A DNA stretch of 26,792 nt from DASTPP01 sp035762175. Its GTDB lineage: Bacteria > Myxococcota_A > Polyangia > Polyangiales > Polyangiaceae. Shown piece by piece: positions 24,081 through 26,792 of this stretch. Within the stretch, counting starts at the first letter, position 1, and each line of letters begins with the position of its first letter. The position numbers and the translations under genes are program-made. The stretch is taken from positions 1 through 26,792 of the forward strand of contig DASTPP010000328.1 of assembly GCA_035762175.1 (NCBI GenBank), in the 5' to 3' direction. The notes under the pieces were generated by a model, which was not told the origin of the DNA, did not search any database, and saw only the letters and a program-made list of their open reading frames with translations.

Positions 24081-25993
24081 GCCCGCGCCGGCCCCGGCGC
24101 GGCGCCGCCGCGTACGGCGGGGTCGCGCTCTTCGCCGCCCTGCTCGCCGCGCGGGGCGCGTCGGCCGAGTGCCTCTTTCCGTCCGGGGGTACGCCGCCGG
24201 CCGCCATCGACCCCAACCTCTTTACGACCCCCAACCCCGGCTGCCGCAAGTGCCACCAGAAGGGCGACGACCAGGCGCCCGTCTCGTTCCGCGCCTACAC
24301 GACCTGGGCGGGCACCATGATGGCCAACAGCCTGCGCGACCCGCTCTTTCTCGCCGCGCTCGCGGTGGCCGAGCAAGACGTGCCGGCCCCCGCCCAGTGC
24401 GAGAACCCGGCCGAGCCGCCCGTCGGCCTCGGCCAGTGGTGCGTGCGCTGCCACAGCCCCGCGGCCTTCGTCGCCGGCACCACCTCGCCGCTCGACGAGA
24501 CGAAGTGGACGACGCGCGAGCTGCAGGGCGTCGGCTGCGACGTCTGCCACCTCTCGACCGTCGACGAGGCCGTGCCCGGCGTCCCGGCCGAAGCGCCCTT
24601 CATCGGCAACGCCCAGATCTACTTCGACCCGAGCGGCGTGCGGCGCGGGCCCTACGAGAACATCGAGAGCTCGGGCCACTCGGGCGTCCTCGACCCCTTC
24701 ACCAGCTCGTCCGAGCTCTGCGGCCAGTGCCACCAGGTCTCGAACCCGCTCGTCACCCTCAAAGATGCGGCCGGCGTCGACACGGGCAAGCCCTTCCCGC
24801 TCGATACGACGTACGACGAGTGGAAAGACAGCGTCTTTTCGAACGAGCAGGCCGCCGAGAAGAAGAGCTGCGTCGATTGCCACATGCCGCGCATCGAGGG
24901 CAATTACGTCGTCGGCACGGGCAGCGACGGCGTCGACCCGCTGCGGCCGAACCCCCCGCGCCACCTCTTCGCGGGCGGCAACCGCTGGGGCATCGACGCG
25001 GTCGCGCACGCCGACCCGGCCTACGCGGGCGCGGTCGACAACGTCGAGGCCTTCGAGCTGGCCCGCGCCGCGGCCGAAGAGATGCTCCGGGCGTCGGCGG
25101 CGATCGAGGCGCCCGTCGCGCCGGCGGGCCCGGTGGCGGCGGGGGCGCAGGTGGCCTTCGGCGCGCGGGTCAAGAACCGGTCGGGGCACAAGTTCCCGAC
25201 GGGGTACGCCGACGGGCGCCGGGCCTTCGTGCAGGTGGGCTTTCGCGACCGCACGGGGCGCGAGATCGTCTTGAGCGGCCGCTACGAGGACGACGACCTC
25301 GTCGCCGAGGGCGACGCGCAGCTGCGCGTCTACGAGGCCGTGCACGCCTCGAGCGAGGGGGCGGCGGCCGAGGGGCACCTCGCCAAGCACGACCTCGTGG
25401 TCAAAGACTCGCGCATACCCCCCGCGGGCTTCACCGGGGCGGTCGACACGACCCGGCCCGTCGGCGTCACCTGGTACGACGCGCCGGGCGGCGGCTATCG
25501 CGATTACGACGAGGTCGCGTATTCGTTCACCCTGCCCTCGGCCTTCACCGACGGGCCGGGCCAGGCGTTCATTCGCGTCGTCTACCAGGCCACCACCAAG
25601 CACTATATCGAGCTTCTCGAGCAGGCGAACGCGGGCAAGAACCAGCGCGGCCAGAAGCTGCGCGAAGCGTGGGAGGCGACGGGCAAGGCCGCGCCCTTCG
25701 TCGTCGCCGAGGCCACGACCGACGTCGTGCTGAGCGGCGGCACGCTGCCGCCCCCGGGCGCGGGCGGCTCGGGCGGCGTCGCCGGCGCGGGGGGCTCGGG
25801 CGCCACGGGCGGCGCGCCGGGCGGGGGGCAGGGCGGCGCCGGGCCTTCGAACCCCTCGGACCCCGCGGCGCGCGTCGAAGGGGGCGGCTGCGCCTGCGCC
25901 CTCGGCCCGCGCGATCGCGACGCGCGCGGCGCCCTCGTCGCCGCGTCCCTGGTCGCCCTGGCCCTCGGCGCGTCGCGCCGGCGGCGGAGGTGA
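24077..25993 (+). CDS. Five-haem cytochrome c with MYXO-CTERM tail
   Basis: A 638-residue exported multihaem cytochrome. Signal peptide MSPRRPRRG...GASA, cleavage near residue 30. Five CXXCH haem sites: CRKCH (56-60), CVRCH (122-126), CDVCH (154-158), CGQCH (215-219) and CVDCH (265-269). Extra His residues such as SGHSG could be distal ligands. The second half (about 330-570) is a beta-rich domain, with RSGHKFPTGYADGRRAFVQV in its first strands; this His-Phe-Pro-Thr-Gly motif recurs in multihaem cytochrome families. A Gly/Ser/Ala-rich linker then leads to GGGCAC, a hydrophobic helix and SRRRRR, a MYXO-CTERM tail. The ATG overlaps the dehydrogenase stop, with GGAAGGCGAGG as SD. It is the likely electron acceptor of that enzyme, passing electrons along the surface or to the periplasm; this pairing is inferred. 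Confidence 0.93.
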   Translation: MSPRRPRRGAAAYGGVALFAALLAARGASAECLFPSGGTPPAAIDPNLFTTPNPGCRKCHQKGDDQAPVSFRAYTTWAGTMMANSLRDPLFLAALAVAEQDVPAPAQCENPAEPPVGLGQWCVRCHSPAAFVAGTTSPLDETKWTTRELQGVGCDVCHLSTVDEAVPGVPAEAPFIGNAQIYFDPSGVRRGPYENIESSGHSGVLDPFTSSSELCGQCHQVSNPLVTLKDAAGVDTGKPFPLDTTYDEWKDSVFSNEQAAEKKSCVDCHMPRIEGNYVVGTGSDGVDPLRPNPPRHLFAGGNRWGIDAVAHADPAYAGAVDNVEAFELARAAAEEMLRASAAIEAPVAPAGPVAAGAQVAFGARVKNRSGHKFPTGYADGRRAFVQVGFRDRTGREIVLSGRYEDDDLVAEGDAQLRVYEAVHASSEGAAAEGHLAKHDLVVKDSRIPPAGFTGAVDTTRPVGVTWYDAPGGGYRDYDEVAYSFTLPSAFTDGPGQAFIRVVYQATTKHYIELLEQANAGKNQRGQKLREAWEATGKAAPFVVAEATTDVVLSGGTLPPPGAGGSGGVAGAGGSGATGGAPGGGQGGAGPSNPSDPAARVEGGGCACALGPRDRDARGALVAASLVALALGASRRRRR

Positions 25994-25998
25994 GCGGC

Positions 25999-26685
25999 AT
26001 GGCCAGCCGGCGCCGTCGCCGCCCGCCCCCGACCGCGCCCGGGGGGGCGCCCCCGCCTGCGCTCGACGCCGGCGACGGGGCCCAGGCCGGCGACGGCACC
26101 CAGGTCGGCCCCGGCACGGTCGTCGGGCTCGGCTACTCGCTCTATGACGCCGAAGACGAGCTCGTCGAGGCCTCCGACCCCGACGAGCCGCTCACCTACA
26201 TTCACGGCTACGGACAGCTCTTGCCCGCGCTCGAGGCCGCCCTCGAAGGCATGGTCGCCGGCCAGGAGCGCTCGGTGTGGCTCGACGAGAACGACGCCTT
26301 CGGGCCGCACGATCCGGAGCAGGTGTTCGAGGTCGAGCGCGACGAGTTCCCCGAGCCCGAGCGGGTGCAGCCCGGCGACGAGTTCGGGGTCGAAGGCGAG
26401 GGCGGAGGGTTTTCGCTGCGCGTCATCGACGTCGTGCCCGACGGCTTCCTGGTCGACGCGAACCACCCGCTGGCCGGCCAGCGCCTGCGCGTGCTCGCCC
26501 GGGTCGAGCACGTGCGCCCCGCGAGCGGGGGCGAGCTCGACGAGGCCGAGCGGGCGCTCGAGGCGCTGCAGGCCGAGGGCGAGCCGGGGGCCGGGGCGCC
26601 GGCGGCGGGGGGCGCGGGGCCGGGGGGGCTCTTGTCGGCCGAGTCGCTCTTGCGCCGCGGCGGGCGGGGCCGGGGCGAGGCCTAG
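25999..26685 (+). CDS. SlyD-like FKBP-type peptidyl-prolyl isomerase
   Basis: A 228-residue protein with a SlyD-type FKBP core. After a basic, Pro-rich N-terminus without signal peptide comes VGLGYSLYDAEDELVEAS, PLTYIHGYGQLLPALEAALE and GMVAGQERSVWL, the FKBP half. The inserted flap domain follows (NDAFGPHDPEQVFEVERDEF ... GGGFSLRVIDVVPDGFLVD) and then the SlyD signature DANHPLAGQRLRVLARVEHV. It should catalyse prolyl cis-trans isomerisation and chaperone folding in the cytoplasm. The C-terminal tail is Glu/Ala/Gly-rich and ends in a basic patch; it is not the His/Cys-rich metal-binding tail of E. coli SlyD. The SD GGAGGTGA (25986-25993) includes the stop codon of the cytochrome gene, so translation is probably coupled. 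It may help mature the exported proteins, but that is only suggested by position. Confidence 0.92.
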   Translation: MASRRRRRPPPTAPGGAPPPALDAGDGAQAGDGTQVGPGTVVGLGYSLYDAEDELVEASDPDEPLTYIHGYGQLLPALEAALEGMVAGQERSVWLDENDAFGPHDPEQVFEVERDEFPEPERVQPGDEFGVEGEGGGFSLRVIDVVPDGFLVDANHPLAGQRLRVLARVEHVRPASGGELDEAERALEALQAEGEPGAGAPAAGGAGPGGLLSAESLLRRGGRGRGEA

Positions 26686-26737
26686 GCTCTGTCGGACGAA
26701 GGCTCCCGTCGCCCGGCGCCCGATCCGCGGCGCCGTC

Positions 26738-26792
26738 GGTCGGGGCCGGGGACTCGAAATCCGGGCGGATTCCTTCGCCCCCGGCCCCGACC
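26738..26792. terminator. Large inverted repeat after the operon
   Basis: GGTCGGGGCCGGGG (26738-26751) is the exact reverse complement of 26779-26792, the last bases of the window. The loop holds a small AATCC-GGGC-GGATT stem. The pairing could extend beyond the window. It lies about 50 bp after the FKBP stop and probably ends the operon transcript, although no U-tract is visible. Confidence 0.5.

Overview
The window is very GC-rich, with codons ending almost always in G or C. Its protein repertoire is typical of a predatory, social deltaproteobacterial lineage: MYXO-CTERM tails, lipoproteins with Gly-rich 'GAGGQGGSAG' linkers, an eukaryote-type Ser/Thr kinase beside an FHA sigma54 activator, PEGA and delta-60-repeat proteins. 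I infer a myxobacterium, probably of the Polyangiales/Sorangium side. It looks like ordinary chromosome; I see no phage, plasmid, integrase or transposase gene, no CRISPR array, and no tRNA or rRNA.

Layout. 1-577: C-terminus of a molybdopterin oxidoreductase. 738-3360: a two-gene unit of a GpsA-like glycerol-3-phosphate dehydrogenase and an FGGY kinase with glycerol-kinase-like motifs. It ends in a perfect 34-bp inverted repeat. 3512-5849 (minus): an operon of a Ser/Thr kinase and an FHA-AAA+-HTH sigma54 activator. 6004-6828: a secreted SUMF1-fold protein. 6874-9096 (minus): a zinc-ribbon membrane protein with repeated Thr-x-Leu-Gly motifs. 9378-10483: hisF and a small Pro-rich membrane protein. 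10611-10994: a TerB-like protein. 11061-12365 (minus): a protein with two degenerate GHKL domains. 12807-13544: PspA/IM30. 13560-17639 (minus): an operon of an active M16 protease, its inactive partner and a PEGA protein. 17989-19818 (minus) and 20072-21361 (plus): divergent beta-propeller lipoproteins. 22398-26685: an operon of a glucose/sorbosone-type dehydrogenase, a five-haem cytochrome c and a SlyD-like FKBP.

The most unusual region is the 1,036-bp gap at 21362-22397. It holds the collapsed remnant of a secreted-protein gene, a regular array of about 18 dyad-symmetric elements spaced 21-23 bp (21694-22102), a hairpin-rich segment, and the promoter of the dehydrogenase/cytochrome operon. 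In the array, G-rich AGGG..CCCT palindromes alternate with 16-bp palindromes whose arms change together. I do not recognise it as a described repeat family.

How the genes work together: the dehydrogenase and cytochrome overlap by 4 nt and both carry MYXO-CTERM tails, which suggests a surface-attached oxidation module. The kinase/FHA-activator pair and the Thr-motif zinc-ribbon protein suggest phospho-threonine signalling. Several genes (TerB-like, pspA, SUMF1 protein) have promoter-like boxes ending only 7-10 nt before the start codon and no Shine-Dalgarno, which suggests short-leader or leaderless messages. All functions are read from motifs by eye; no database search was run.
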